NCBI GenBank assembly: GCA_000169395.1
Contig: AAXZ01000002.1
Location: 744,001 to 808,000, forward strand
Source: Rhodobacteraceae bacterium HTCC2150
GTDB taxonomy: Bacteria; Pseudomonadota; Alphaproteobacteria; Rhodobacterales; Rhodobacteraceae
DNA: 64,000 bases
Direction: 5' to 3'
The number at the start of each line of letters is the position of its first letter. Position 1 is the stretch's first letter. Below are positions 1 to 9,115 of this stretch, in pieces. The translations under genes and the position numbers were made by a program. The notes below the pieces were generated by a model. That model searched no databases and was not told the DNA's origin. It saw nothing but the letters and a program-made list of their open reading frames with translations.

Positions 1-350
1 GCGCCCTACCCCGCGCCCACCTTGCCTTGATTGATCGATTGCAGATCATTCATTCTAGCGTTCTTGAGGCTATCGTTAAAGAAGACGCAGTTGCGTATAT
101 TCGCGCAAACCTAGAGTTTCACCGCATGTTGTATCTTCGCGCGCAGGCACCTGCAATGTTAGCACTGGCGGAACAAATCTGGTTACAACTGGGTCCAACA
201 ATGCGTTCTTTATATGGCCGACTGCAACGCACACAGGCACCCAGAAATCACCTGTTAATACTCAGCGCGCTTAGGGCGGGGGATGAACCATCGTTGCGCC
301 TTGCCGTTCGCGCCGACGTTTCACAGGGCTTAAAGCTGTTAACTGCATAG
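1..350 (+). CDS. GntR-family transcriptional regulator, C-terminal FCD domain (5' end outside window)
   Basis: The reading frame is open to the left edge and stops with TAG at 348-350, so this is the 3' part of a longer gene. About 115 residues are visible, mostly helical. The region with LEFHRMLYLRA followed by MLALAEQIWLQLGP resembles the ligand-binding FCD (FadR C-terminal) domain of GntR regulators, in which a conserved FH(R) pair lies in the effector or metal pocket. The DNA-binding winged helix would be upstream and is not seen. Such proteins usually repress nearby catabolic genes, but the regulated genes cannot be deduced here because the neighbour accA is housekeeping. A TTG at 27 is an internal codon, not a start. 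Confidence 0.7.
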   Translation, partial: ALPRAHLALIDRLQIIHSSVLEAIVKEDAVAYIRANLEFHRMLYLRAQAPAMLALAEQIWLQLGPTMRSLYGRLQRTQAPRNHLLILSALRAGDEPSLRLAVRADVSQGLKLLTA

Positions 351-436
351 TTTTGGGCAATTCCTATTCTTACAGACGTTGCAAAAACTATTAATGAGCG
401 GCATATAACCTGCTAAACAAGTTCGGGATAATATCG

Positions 437-1399
437 ATGCACAGCTACCTAGAGTTTGAAAAACCATTGGCCGCCCTAGAAGGTAAGGCCGAAGAACTCC
501 GCGCGATTGCGCGAGGCAATGCCGAAATGGATATGGAACAAGAGGCCAAGGCCTTGGACGACAAAGCCAACGATTTGCTCAAGAATTTGTATTCCAATTT
601 GTCAGCTTGGCAAAAATGCCAAATTGCGCGCCACCCTAACCGCCCGCACTGCCAAGATTATATCAAAGCACTTTTCACAGATTACACCCCGATGGCGGGT
701 GATCGTAACTTTGCTGACGATCATGCTGTGATGGGTGGTTTGGCCCGTTTTGATGGCCAACCCGTAATGGTGATTGGTCACGAAAAAGGCAACGACACCA
801 AATCCCGCATTGAGCGAAACTTTGGCATGGCTCGCCCAGAGGGTTACCGCAAAGCGATCCGCCTGATGGAAATGGCTGATAAGTTCAACATTCCAGTTAT
901 TACCTTGATCGATACACCCGGTGCATATCCTGGCAAAGGCGCCGAGGAACGCGGCCAGTCCGAGGCGATTGCGCGTTCCACTGAAAAATGTTTGCAAATC
1001 GGTGTGCCGCTGATTTCCATTGTAATCGGCGAAGGTGGATCAGGTGGTGCGGTTGCATTCGCGACTGCCAATAAATTGGCGATGCTCGAACATTCCGTTT
1101 ATTCGGTCATTAGCCCCGAAGGTTGCGCCGCGATTTTATGGAAAGACCCGACTAAGGTTGAAGAAGCAGCCGAAGCATTACGTCTGACCAGTGGTGATCT
1201 GAAAAAGCTAAAAGTCGCTGACGTCGTGATTGAGGAACCAAACGGCGGTGCACAACGCAATAAAGATGCCGCCATTGAAAATGTTTCAAAAGCTTTGGCA
1301 AAAATGCTGGGCGATCTTAAAGGCAAATCACGCAAAGCGTTGGTTCGGGAACGTCGCAAGAAATACCTCGAAGTGGGCAGCAAGGGCCTATCTCGGTAA
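437..1399 (+). CDS. accA: Acetyl-CoA carboxylase carboxyltransferase subunit alpha
   Basis: This 320-residue protein matches the usual AccA length of about 320. With AccD it forms the carboxyltransferase that moves CO2 from biotinyl-BCCP to acetyl-CoA, giving malonyl-CoA for fatty acid synthesis in the cytoplasm. It starts with the typical [15 protein letters not shown] helix. The crotonase-fold core follows, with [17 protein letters not shown] near residues 155-175, then GEGGSGGA and the [14 protein letters not shown] segment near 225-240. ATG 437 is the only reasonable start. The gene stands alone: a regulator end lies 86 bp upstream and a convergent gene follows. No strong terminator is visible in the 116 bp after the stop. 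Confidence 0.97.
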   Translation: MHSYLEFEKPLAALEGKAEELRAIARGNAEMDMEQEAKALDDKANDLLKNLYSNLSAWQKCQIARHPNRPHCQDYIKALFTDYTPMAGDRNFADDHAVMGGLARFDGQPVMVIGHEKGNDTKSRIERNFGMARPEGYRKAIRLMEMADKFNIPVITLIDTPGAYPGKGAEERGQSEAIARSTEKCLQIGVPLISIVIGEGGSGGAVAFATANKLAMLEHSVYSVISPEGCAAILWKDPTKVEEAAEALRLTSGDLKKLKVADVVIEEPNGGAQRNKDAAIENVSKALAKMLGDLKGKSRKALVRERRKKYLEVGSKGLSR

Positions 1400-1515
1400 T
1401 ATCTGCCAACACCCAATCGTTTTTCTGCACGGGACCGCCGACCTACTAAGCTAGGTTATAACCCGGCTTAAGCGATCCGTTCTGATCATTTATGCTTGTA
1501 AAGTGGGCAACTTTG

Positions 1516-2253
1516 TTAATCGTTTGTTCGCTCAAAGCCTGCTTCATCCAGTAACTTATCCGAGGCTTCCTCGATCGTCGCTTGAATTTGTGGTAGAAAT
1601 TCACGTGCTGGAATACCTGCTTTAACACGGGGTAAAAACTCCACAACCGCCAAGCCTTTTTTGCGCAACACAGAATGGCGCGGCCAGAACACTCCGACAT
1701 TTGTTGCGGCGGGCACGCATTCTTGACCTGTTTCCTCGTACAACGCTGCTGACCCAACTTTGTATGGTTTGACCACGCCCGGGGCAACACGTGTGCCCTG
1801 GGGGTAAATAATCAACTGCCCGCGGGGCGCATCCCCTGCACTAACGGCAGCCAACATATGGCGGATTGCCTCAGCCCGTTTTCCACGGTTCACGGGAACA
1901 CACCCAAGTTGTTTACCATACCAGCCCAAAATTGGTGCCCGTTTCAGGGATTCTTTCATGATAAATTTCGGTTTTGGAACGACGGATACAATTAAAATGA
2001 TGTCAAAAAACGATTGATGTTTCGAGGCAATAATCACTTCGTCCATCGGTACTATACCGCGAACTTCAGATTTCAGCCCAATCATCCAACGCGCGGTCCA
2101 AACAACCCATCGGCAATACAAATTACAGGCCATATAGGCGTATTTGCGATCAATCAGCGACAATGGCATGAAGAAAACACCGATCAAAAGCATCATGAGA
2201 TACATTTGAAAGTTAAAGAAAAGGCTTCTCAGCCATTGGATTGCATGTGCCAT
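1516..2253 (-). CDS. plsC: 1-acyl-sn-glycerol-3-phosphate acyltransferase (PlsC family)
   Basis: This 245-residue membrane-associated acyltransferase probably acylates lysophosphatidic acid to phosphatidic acid in phospholipid synthesis. An N-terminal hydrophobic stretch (about residues 10-32) is followed by the catalytic H-x4-D box KHQSFFD (His79, Asp84). The substrate-binding block is YPQGTR at about 150-155. The usual glutamate of the E-G-T-R block is glutamine here; I recall this variant in alphaproteobacterial relatives, so I do not read it as loss of function. The start ATG directly abuts the ftsX stop (2254-2256), so the gene is translated as the third member of a ftsE-ftsX-plsC operon. 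A lysophospholipid acyltransferase of another specificity is the main alternative. Confidence 0.88.
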   Translation of the reverse strand: MAHAIQWLRSLFFNFQMYLMMLLIGVFFMPLSLIDRKYAYMACNLYCRWVVWTARWMIGLKSEVRGIVPMDEVIIASKHQSFFDIILIVSVVPKPKFIMKESLKRAPILGWYGKQLGCVPVNRGKRAEAIRHMLAAVSAGDAPRGQLIIYPQGTRVAPGVVKPYKVGSAALYEETGQECVPAATNVGVFWPRHSVLRKKGLAVVEFLPRVKAGIPAREFLPQIQATIEEASDKLLDEAGFERTND

Positions 2254-3159
2254 TTAATGAAGTCTCCGCAACATACGTAGGGCTGCCATTCGTGTGGCCA
2301 CATACCCCACGGCGCCTGATAAAACGGGAATCAGCAATGGCCACAGCCATTCCGCCCCCACAAACCCAAGGTTGGTTAAAAATTCTCCGGCGCCTTGGGT
2401 GCTTGGCATCAATGCCAAAACGCCCATACCAACAAAGGTGCCAGCAAACGCCCCCATCACCGCGCGCAACGAAAACCGGCGGACAAAAGCACCGGCAATA
2501 AAAACATCTCGCGCCCCAACTAAGCGCAACACTTTGATGACCTGAAAATTGGCCGACAAGGCAGCGGTTGCCGCCAATGTTACCATCGCGGCCAAGGCCG
2601 CACCGATCAAAACAAACGACAACATCCCTAAACTGCGCAATCTTGATGCCGCGCGCACCAATGGGCGGCGCCAGCGGGTATGATCATCCAGAACGGCGGC
2701 AGGCGCTTCGGCGGCCAATCGTTGGCGCAACCCTGTTGCGTCAAAGCCAGTGTCATCTTCGATCACATCAATCAGTTGTGGAATGGGCAAATCGCCGACT
2801 GGCACATCGGGCCCAAAAAATGGCTCTAGCAATGATTGCTGTTCTTCTGCGGTCAATTCACGCGCGAAAGCGATGCCCGAAGTCGTGGCCAAAACATCCA
2901 TGACAGCCTTGGTTTGTGCGGCCATTTGATCCGCGGGTGCCGATATTCGTATGGTTGATGATCGCGCCAACTCATTGCCCCAACGATCAGCTAAACGCCC
3001 TGATGCCAATGAAAAAGCCATCGCGAAAACAGCAAGAAACGCCATTATACCCGCACTGAACGCTGTCAGATTAAAGGTAAAGCCACTGGGGGGAACAACT
3101 CGATCACTTGACGCGTCGCCACGCAGTAAACCCACAAAATTTTCCCAAAACGCCTTCAC
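2254..3159 (-). CDS. ftsX: Cell division protein FtsX (ABC-type permease)
   Basis: This 301-residue integral membrane protein has the FtsX layout. There is a short cytoplasmic N-terminus, a membrane helix at about 30-52, and a periplasmic domain of roughly 120 residues. Three further helices follow near 178-202, 225-248 and 270-290. FtsEX couples ATP hydrolysis to activation of periplasmic amidase or murein hydrolase partners at the septum. Translation starts at GTG 3159 and overlaps the ftsE stop in a GTGA junction (3156-3159), a sign of translational coupling. It is followed immediately by plsC. The family is weakly conserved in sequence, so the assignment leans on both topology and the adjacent FtsE ATPase. 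Confidence 0.92.
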   Translation of the reverse strand: MKAFWENFVGLLRGDASSDRVVPPSGFTFNLTAFSAGIMAFLAVFAMAFSLASGRLADRWGNELARSSTIRISAPADQMAAQTKAVMDVLATTSGIAFARELTAEEQQSLLEPFFGPDVPVGDLPIPQLIDVIEDDTGFDATGLRQRLAAEAPAAVLDDHTRWRRPLVRAASRLRSLGMLSFVLIGAALAAMVTLAATAALSANFQVIKVLRLVGARDVFIAGAFVRRFSLRAVMGAFAGTFVGMGVLALMPSTQGAGEFLTNLGFVGAEWLWPLLIPVLSGAVGYVATRMAALRMLRRLH

Positions 3160-3833
3160 AATTCGGCCCCTGCCAATTGAAGTCGTCTATTCGCGATGCG
3201 CAATACTCGCGCTTGTACCTGCGACTTGGCGGCACGAATCAGATTTAGATCATGTGTTGCCACCAAAATGGTCTTTCCAGATTTGTTTAGCTCTATCAAA
3301 AGCGACAACAACCTTTGTGACATTTCCCAATCAATATTTCCTGTCGGTTCATCCGCCAACACGATTTCAGGTGACGTGACAACCGCACGCGCAAGTGCTG
3401 CACGTTGTCTTTCACCGCCCGAAAGTTCGGCAGGGCTGGCATTTGCACGTTTCCCAAGCCCGACCCAGTTAATTAGCGAAACCAAATCTTGGGGGTTATA
3501 TGTGCTACCTTTTTCGCTAACCAACAAAGGCAGCGTTACATTTTCTGTGACCGACAAGTGATCCAAGAATTGGCAATCTTGATGAACAACACCAATGTTT
3601 TGACGCATATCAGCAACATGATCGCGATCCATTTCGCGGGTATCTTTACCAAAAACCCTTACATTACCTGCTGTTGCGACCAATTCACCGTAACACAACT
3701 TCATAAATGTTGTTTTTCCGGCACCAGACGGGCCTGTCAAAAAATGGAAGGAACCAGCAGCAAGTTTCAAAGAAACATTGCTCAGTAATTCCCCACCTCC
3801 ATAACTGTAGGCAACATTTTCTAGCTCGATCAA
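3156..3833 (-). CDS. ftsE: Cell division ATP-binding protein FtsE
   Basis: This ABC ATPase is the FtsX partner. It shows Walker A GPSGAGKTT, the signature LSGGERQR, Walker B IVLADEPTGNID and the switch histidine in ATHD. I place the start at TTG 3833, giving 225 residues beginning MIELENVAYSYGG, the usual FtsE length. A GGAG lies 7 nt upstream of that TTG. The frame is open further upstream (ATG at 3881 and beyond), but those extra residues do not look like FtsE and would run through an inverted repeat at 3853-3872. The last 4 bp overlap ftsX. The operon is read divergently from the zinc-ribbon gene at 3992. Confidence 0.93.
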   Translation of the reverse strand: MIELENVAYSYGGGELLSNVSLKLAAGSFHFLTGPSGAGKTTFMKLCYGELVATAGNVRVFGKDTREMDRDHVADMRQNIGVVHQDCQFLDHLSVTENVTLPLLVSEKGSTYNPQDLVSLINWVGLGKRANASPAELSGGERQRAALARAVVTSPEIVLADEPTGNIDWEMSQRLLSLLIELNKSGKTILVATHDLNLIRAAKSQVQARVLRIANRRLQLAGAEL

Positions 3834-3852
3834 CGCACTGCTCCGCCTTATT

Positions 3853-3872
3853 TTGCGGCAAGTGTGCCGCAA
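3853..3872. promoter_or_regulatory. Inverted repeat upstream of ftsE
   Basis: The sequence TTGCGGCA-agtg-TGCCGCAA is a perfect 8-bp inverted repeat with a 4-bp spacer, lying 20-39 bp upstream of the proposed TTG start of ftsE. It sits inside the divergent spacer between ftsE and the zinc-ribbon gene, so it could be an operator or a 5'-UTR hairpin. What binds it is unknown. Confidence 0.45.
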
Positions 3873-3991
3873 CTGACCCATAGTTTCAATTGCTTGCAAG
3901 ACAAATACTTGGCATGGCGGCAAGTCGTTGATAGAGATTAACCTAGCAAAGAATGGTCGCAAGGCCAAAGAAAAGAAGAACGTGGGGCCAT

Positions 3992-4993
3992 ATGCGGCTG
4001 ATCTGCCCAAATTGCGACGCTCAATATGAAGTGGGCGAAGGTGTCATTCCTGCCGATGGGCGGGATGTGCAATGCTCAAATTGTGGCCATACATGGTTTC
4101 AATACCCCGAAGGCTATGATGATCGACCAGTTGAAGAACTAGAAGACGATCGCGCCCTGACGGCACAAGTTCAAAACCATCACCCAGAAGATGCACTTGA
4201 GGAAGATGATTTTGAAACATCTTTACGCGCGGCATTGGATGAAGGCCATGACGACGATTTCCCAGACACAACAGAAAACCTGCAAGACGACGTGAACGTC
4301 GACGACGAACCTTGGGATGAGGTTCATGAGCCAATCTCCCCACCAAGCGAAGAGCCAGTTGAAGAAGACACAGAGCCTGCCGTTTCAGCAGCTGTCGCCA
4401 CAGCCGCCGCTGCATCTGCGGCAACAGCCGTTCGCCGCGAATTACCTGATGACATCGCCGATATTCTACGCGCCGAGGCCCAGCGCGAAAGCGAGGCGCG
4501 TTCAAACGAACCAACCTCTAAACTGGAAACCCAATCCGACCTAGGATTAGACGAAGCCCAAGATGCTGGCGACCAACGCGCGGAAAAAGCCCGCCGCCGT
4601 ATGGCGCAATTCCGTATGGACGGCGAAGAAGAAGCCCCCGTCAGCAAACCAACCAAAGGATCCTCTCGTCGGGCCGCATTGCCAGATATTGAAGATATCA
4701 ATTCAACGTTACGCGCCACAACGGATCGCAAACGCGAAACCGCCGCCGCCGCAACAGATCCCGCCCAAAAATCACGTTCAAAGCGTGCAGGTTTCCGAAC
4801 CGGTTTCTATCTGATGATTTTGGTCGCCATTGTATTCGGCGTAGCATACGTCATGGCCCCACAGATTATCGAAATGGTGCCAATGCTCGAGCCTTATATA
4901 AATATGTGGGTCGGTTTTGCGGATCAAATGCGCTGGGCGCTGGATGATCTTATGCGGATGGCCGTGCAAAAGATAACTGAACTAACTGGCTAA
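3992..4993 (+). CDS. MJ0042-type zinc-ribbon membrane protein
   Basis: This 333-residue protein begins with a zinc ribbon, MRLICPNCDAQYEV followed by CSNCGHTW, so two CxxC pairs lie within the first 35 residues. A long acidic, Ala/Glu-rich, probably disordered region follows (about 45-260). One membrane helix is near the C-terminus (LMILVAIVFGVAYVMA, about 275-295), then a short tail. Proteins of this layout sit next to ftsEX in Rhodobacterales, but their role is not established as far as I know. Start chosen at ATG 3992 because the zinc ribbon normally begins the protein. An in-frame upstream codon at 3953 adds 13 basic residues that look non-native. Confidence 0.85.
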   Translation: MRLICPNCDAQYEVGEGVIPADGRDVQCSNCGHTWFQYPEGYDDRPVEELEDDRALTAQVQNHHPEDALEEDDFETSLRAALDEGHDDDFPDTTENLQDDVNVDDEPWDEVHEPISPPSEEPVEEDTEPAVSAAVATAAAASAATAVRRELPDDIADILRAEAQRESEARSNEPTSKLETQSDLGLDEAQDAGDQRAEKARRRMAQFRMDGEEEAPVSKPTKGSSRRAALPDIEDINSTLRATTDRKRETAAAATDPAQKSRSKRAGFRTGFYLMILVAIVFGVAYVMAPQIIEMVPMLEPYINMWVGFADQMRWALDDLMRMAVQKITELTG

Positions 4994-5050
4994 TCTTTCG
5001 CACCCTAATCGGTGCTACAAGAATAAGCGTACAAATTGCAGGCATCAAAC

Positions 5051-6616
5051 ATGACCTCTAAAATCGTCGATCTTTTTGTCATTGGTGGCGGGATCAATGG
5101 TGTGGGCGTTGCACGTGATGCGGCGGGTCGTGGCCTTAGTGTGACGCTTTCAGAAATGAATGATCTTGCGTCAGCGACCTCTTCGCAATCAACCAAGTTG
5201 TTTCATGGCGGTTTGCGGTATCTGGAATTTTTCGAATTCGGGCTTGTTCGCAAGGCATTAATCGAGCGCGAGATTTTGCTAAAAAACATGCCTCATATCA
5301 GCTGGCCTATGCGGTTTGTTTTACCACTTTCAAAAGACATGCGATTTGAAAACGCAACACCAACATCGCGCATGTTAGGTGCGTTTATGCCGTGGCTTAG
5401 TGGGCGCCGTCCGAATTGGATCATTCGATTGGGGTTGTTTTTATATGATACATTGGGGGGGCGTGAAATCCTGCCTGCCACACGTTCGGTCAATTTAGCG
5501 AAAGATGATGCTGGCACAGTTCTTAACGCGAAATTCAAAAAGGCATTCGAATATTCCGATTGTTGGGTAGATGACGCCCGTCTTGTGGTGTTGAACGCGC
5601 GTGACGCCGAAATTAAGGGCGCTACAATCTTACCCCACAACAAAGTTGTCAGTGCCGAGCGCCATTCGGACCATTGGGTTATCAAGACACAAAAGGACGG
5701 CCAAACGACTGAACATCGCGCACGGGTTATCGTGAACGCCGCCGGTCCTTGGGTCAAAGACGTGTTGACGGAAACCTTACGCCAGAACACCGAAGAATCC
5801 GTGCGTTTGGTACGTGGCAGCCATATCGTCACCCGTCGTCTTTTTGAAAACGATCAGGCGTATTTCTTTCAGGGTGAAGACGGGCGTATAATATTTGCTA
5901 TTCCATATGAGCAAGAATTCACATTGATCGGCACCACCGACCAAGACCATCCCGATGCAACAGTCGTTCCTGTGTGCACACCAGAAGAACAAGACTATCT
6001 ATGTGCGTTTGCCTCGAACTATTTTAAAAAGCCAGTCACACGTGATGATATTGTCTGGACCTATTCAGGTGTGCGGCAACTTTATGATGACGGTGCAGAT
6101 TCTGCGACCGCAGCTACGCGAGAATATGTATTAACACTGGATGAAAATGCGGCGCCACTTTTGAATATTTTTGGCGGAAAAATCACCACCTACCGAAAAC
6201 TGGCAGAACAAGTTTTAACTAAACTTGAGAACCATTTAGAGGTTGCAGGCAAAGAATGGACCCAAAACGCCTCGCTCCCTGGTGGTGATTTCAAAGTCGC
6301 GGCCGTAACGGACAAAACAAACGAGCTTCGCGATGATTTCCCCTTTCTGGATGGTGCGTGGGCACAGCGTCTTTTCCGTGCTTATGGATTGGATGCATGG
6401 TTAGTTTTGCTTTTGGCGCAGACCAAAGATGACTTGGGTACGTATTTCGGAGCAAACCTTTATGAATCCGAAGTCATTTGGCTTATCAACAATGAATACG
6501 CGCGTACCGCTGATGATGTATTATGGCGGCGCTCTAAACTTGGGTTACGACTAGACAGCTCTCAAGTCGAGGCTTTGGATATTTGGATGACCAATCATTT
6601 AAAGGATGATGCATGA
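5051..6616 (+). CDS. glpD: Glycerol-3-phosphate dehydrogenase (aerobic, FAD-dependent)
   Basis: This 521-residue flavoprotein oxidises sn-glycerol 3-phosphate to dihydroxyacetone phosphate and passes electrons to quinone at the inner membrane. The FAD-binding Rossmann motif is [19 protein letters not shown] at about residues 11-29. Next comes the GlpD block [24 protein letters not shown]. Near the middle is LIGTTDQDH and later [14 protein letters not shown], both typical of GlpD. I use ATG 5051; a TTG at 5036 would add five residues. It overlaps glpK by 4 bp (ATGA), so the two are co-translated for glycerol use. No glpR regulator or glycerol facilitator gene is in the window. Confidence 0.96.
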   Translation: MTSKIVDLFVIGGGINGVGVARDAAGRGLSVTLSEMNDLASATSSQSTKLFHGGLRYLEFFEFGLVRKALIEREILLKNMPHISWPMRFVLPLSKDMRFENATPTSRMLGAFMPWLSGRRPNWIIRLGLFLYDTLGGREILPATRSVNLAKDDAGTVLNAKFKKAFEYSDCWVDDARLVVLNARDAEIKGATILPHNKVVSAERHSDHWVIKTQKDGQTTEHRARVIVNAAGPWVKDVLTETLRQNTEESVRLVRGSHIVTRRLFENDQAYFFQGEDGRIIFAIPYEQEFTLIGTTDQDHPDATVVPVCTPEEQDYLCAFASNYFKKPVTRDDIVWTYSGVRQLYDDGADSATAATREYVLTLDENAAPLLNIFGGKITTYRKLAEQVLTKLENHLEVAGKEWTQNASLPGGDFKVAAVTDKTNELRDDFPFLDGAWAQRLFRAYGLDAWLVLLLAQTKDDLGTYFGANLYESEVIWLINNEYARTADDVLWRRSKLGLRLDSSQVEALDIWMTNHLKDDA

Positions 6617-8091
6617 CTTACATTATGGCAATTGATCAAGGCACGACCTCAACCCGTGCGATTTTGTTTGATGAAAACATGCGCATTGCCCATAGCGATC
6701 AACAAGAGTTTGACCAAATATTCCCACAATCCGGTTGGGTTGAACATGATGTTGAACAAATTTGGGCGACGATCAAATCTACCTGCGAGGGCGTATTAAA
6801 AATTGCAAATGCCAAGGCAAAAGATGTTGCCGCCATTGGTATTACCAATCAACGCGAAACCACGGTTATTTGGGATAAAACAACAGGGAAAGCCATTCAC
6901 AACGCCATCGTATGGCAGGATCGTCGCACGGCCGCCGTTTGCGAAGAATTGCGCACTGAGGGCCATGAGGCACTAATTACCCATAAAACCGGTCTTTTGC
7001 TTGATCCCTATTTTTCCGGCACAAAAGTTAAATGGTTGTTGGATACGGTACCAGGTGCCCGTGCCAAAGCTGAGGCAGGGGAATTGTTGTTTGGGACCAT
7101 CGACAGTTTCATGATGTGGCGCATGACTGGCGGGCGTGTTCACGCAACAGACGCAACCAATGCGGCGCGCACTTTGCTCTACAACATCCGCGATGGACAT
7201 TGGGATGCCGACATTTGCAAAATTCTTGATATTCCCATGACCATGTTGCCAGATGTGCGTGATTGTGATGCGCACTTCGGTGACACAGATATTTTGGGTG
7301 GTTCCACCCCTATTCTGGCCGTTGCGGGGGATCAACAAGCCGCCACCATTGGCCAAGCTTGTTTTGAGGTAGGTATGATGAAATCGACTTATGGGACGGG
7401 TTGTTTTGCCTTGCTGAACACCGGAGACAAGTTGATCGAAAGTCAAAACAAATTGCTTGGCACTATCGCCTACCAATTTGGTGGCAAGGTCACTTATGCC
7501 CTTGAAGGATCTATTTTTGTGGCCGGTGCCGCCGTGCAATGGCTGCGTGACGGCATGGGCATTATCACGGATGCTGCTGAAACCGGTGAATTAGCAGCCA
7601 ATGCCGATCCCACACAGGATGTAATTTTAGTCCCTGCCTTTACCGGATTAGGCGCACCCTATTGGAATGCAGAAAGCCGTGGTGCTGTATTTGGCATGAC
7701 ACGCAACACAGGTCCCGCAGAACTCGCCCGTGCAGCACTAGAAAGCGTGGGTTATCAGACATACGATCTGATACGCGCAATGCGAGCGGATGGGGACGAG
7801 AAATTAGGGTCCGTCTTGCGGGTTGATGGCGGTATGACCGCCAGTAATTGGAGCATGCAATTTTTGGCGGACATTCTGAATGCGCGTGTTGATCGCCCAA
7901 CTATTTTAGAAACAACCGCTTTGGGCGTTGCATGGGTTGCGGGTTCCAAAGCGGGAATTTATCCAGACCAAGCAGAATTTGCCGCCAATTGGGCGTTGGA
8001 TCAATCGTTTGAGCCAACGATGGATCCTGAAACCAGAATTCAAAAGCTGGCCCATTGGGAACGCGCCATTGCTGGTACTCAAGTCTTTTAA
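6613..8091 (+). CDS. glpK: Glycerol kinase
   Basis: This 492-residue enzyme phosphorylates glycerol with ATP, producing the substrate of the overlapping glpD. FGGY-kinase hallmarks are clear. The N-terminal phosphate loop is [35 protein letters not shown] and IVWQDRRTA follow. The second-domain blocks are VAGDQQAA and the signature-like [20 protein letters not shown]. Length and motifs match full-length GlpK of about 495-500 residues. Start ATG overlaps the glpD stop. The next gene begins 45 bp downstream, so the transcript may continue into the S49 peptidase. Confidence 0.97.
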   Translation: MTYIMAIDQGTTSTRAILFDENMRIAHSDQQEFDQIFPQSGWVEHDVEQIWATIKSTCEGVLKIANAKAKDVAAIGITNQRETTVIWDKTTGKAIHNAIVWQDRRTAAVCEELRTEGHEALITHKTGLLLDPYFSGTKVKWLLDTVPGARAKAEAGELLFGTIDSFMMWRMTGGRVHATDATNAARTLLYNIRDGHWDADICKILDIPMTMLPDVRDCDAHFGDTDILGGSTPILAVAGDQQAATIGQACFEVGMMKSTYGTGCFALLNTGDKLIESQNKLLGTIAYQFGGKVTYALEGSIFVAGAAVQWLRDGMGIITDAAETGELAANADPTQDVILVPAFTGLGAPYWNAESRGAVFGMTRNTGPAELARAALESVGYQTYDLIRAMRADGDEKLGSVLRVDGGMTASNWSMQFLADILNARVDRPTILETTALGVAWVAGSKAGIYPDQAEFAANWALDQSFEPTMDPETRIQKLAHWERAIAGTQVF

Positions 8092-8136
8092 GCACATACC
8101 CTTGTTCGAGCAGCACGCGCACTCTATGTGATCAGC

Positions 8137-8931
8137 ATGAAACGTTTTGTACCCTTTATGAAAAGCACGCCACTTGTGGCTGTCATTCGTCTTTCTGGCG
8201 TCATCAGCACTGGTCGTGGGGGTTTGAACGATCAAACCCTTGCGCCAATGATCGAGCGTGCCTTTGCAAAAGGCAAACCCAAGGCTGTTGCCCTTGTTAT
8301 AAATTCACCTGGCGGCAGTCCCGTTCAATCAAGTCTGATTTCCGCACGGATTCGGCGTTTATCTGAAGAAAAAGAAATACCTGTGTATGCCTTCGTTGAA
8401 GATGTGGCTGCATCAGGTGGGTATTGGTTGGCCTGTGCAGCCGACCAGATATTTGTGGATGCTACGTCAATTATCGGTTCCATCGGCGTAATTTCGGCCA
8501 GCTTTGGTTTTGACAAAGTAATGGCAAATTATGGCGTTGAGCGGCGCATTCATACGGCCGGCAAATCCAAAAGCTTTATGGACCCATTTTCACCGCAAAA
8601 AGCAGCAGACGTGAAGCGGATAAAATCACTGCAAGAACCCATTCATCAAGCATTTATCAATCATGTCCAAACCCGTCGAGGCACACGGCTTGATGAAAAT
8701 GCCGAGATGTTTGGGGGCGAAATCTGGGTGGGCCAACAAGCCTTGGACGTAGGTATTGCCGACGGCATTGCACATGTTTCGCCAAAGATGAAAGAACTAT
8801 TTGGTGATAAAACACGTTTCCGAACCTATGGGCCCAAGAAATCCGCCCTGTCGCGATTTGGCTTATCATTGGTAGATGAAACGCTTCTAGGCATTGAAGA
8901 GCGTAATCTTCGCGCAGGTTTCGGTCTTTAG
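8137..8931 (+). CDS. S49-family (SppA-type) signal peptide peptidase
   Basis: This 264-residue serine protease has the short bacterial SppA/SohB-like fold. The core reads ALVINSPGGSPVQS, then the nucleophile region DVAASGGYWLACAAD, in which the Ser before GG is the expected catalytic residue. GSIGVI follows and then a lysine-containing block GKSKSFMDPF, expected to supply the catalytic Lys. No obvious signal peptide or membrane anchor is present, so it may be cytoplasmic or peripheral. Rhodobacterales carry many such short forms. Start ATG 8137 is used; a GTG nine bases upstream is possible. It is followed with no gap by the 59-residue gene at 8932, suggesting co-expression. Confidence 0.88.
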   Translation: MKRFVPFMKSTPLVAVIRLSGVISTGRGGLNDQTLAPMIERAFAKGKPKAVALVINSPGGSPVQSSLISARIRRLSEEKEIPVYAFVEDVAASGGYWLACAADQIFVDATSIIGSIGVISASFGFDKVMANYGVERRIHTAGKSKSFMDPFSPQKAADVKRIKSLQEPIHQAFINHVQTRRGTRLDENAEMFGGEIWVGQQALDVGIADGIAHVSPKMKELFGDKTRFRTYGPKKSALSRFGLSLVDETLLGIEERNLRAGFGL

Positions 8932-9111
8932 ATGATTTTTAAGATCGTCTCCCTATTTCTGGTCGTAATGATGGTCTTGGCGATGTTCGGGCGCCTTAGG
9001 GTTCCCGGAGCCGAAAAGTTAAAAAATCTGAGGAAACCCGTGCGTAAATGTGCCAAATGTGGCCGCTATAAATTGGGCAAAGGCCCTTGTGATTGTTCTA
9101 AGGGCAAATAG
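8932..9111 (+). CDS. Small membrane protein with C-terminal zinc ribbon (59 aa)
   Basis: ATG 8932 follows the S49 stop codon with no gap. The product is 59 residues. Residues 3-19 form a single hydrophobic helix (FKIVSLFLVVMMVLAMF). A basic linker and a compact metal-binding tail follow, with CAKCGRYK at 40-47 and PCDCSKG at 52-58: four cysteines in CxxC-x9-CxC spacing. I believe close homologues occur next to S49 peptidases in other Rhodobacterales, which together with the tight spacing argues it is real. Function unknown; it could be a membrane-tethered zinc or iron-sulfur mini-protein working with the peptidase or the exchanger 4 bp downstream. Confidence 0.8.
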   Translation: MIFKIVSLFLVVMMVLAMFGRLRVPGAEKLKNLRKPVRKCAKCGRYKLGKGPCDCSKGK

Positions 9112-9115
9112 TTAA

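Noticed and set aside
1400-1515. Terminator between accA and plsC
   Set aside because: Only imperfect dyads with no T-run; convergent genes probably read to this gap with another mechanism.
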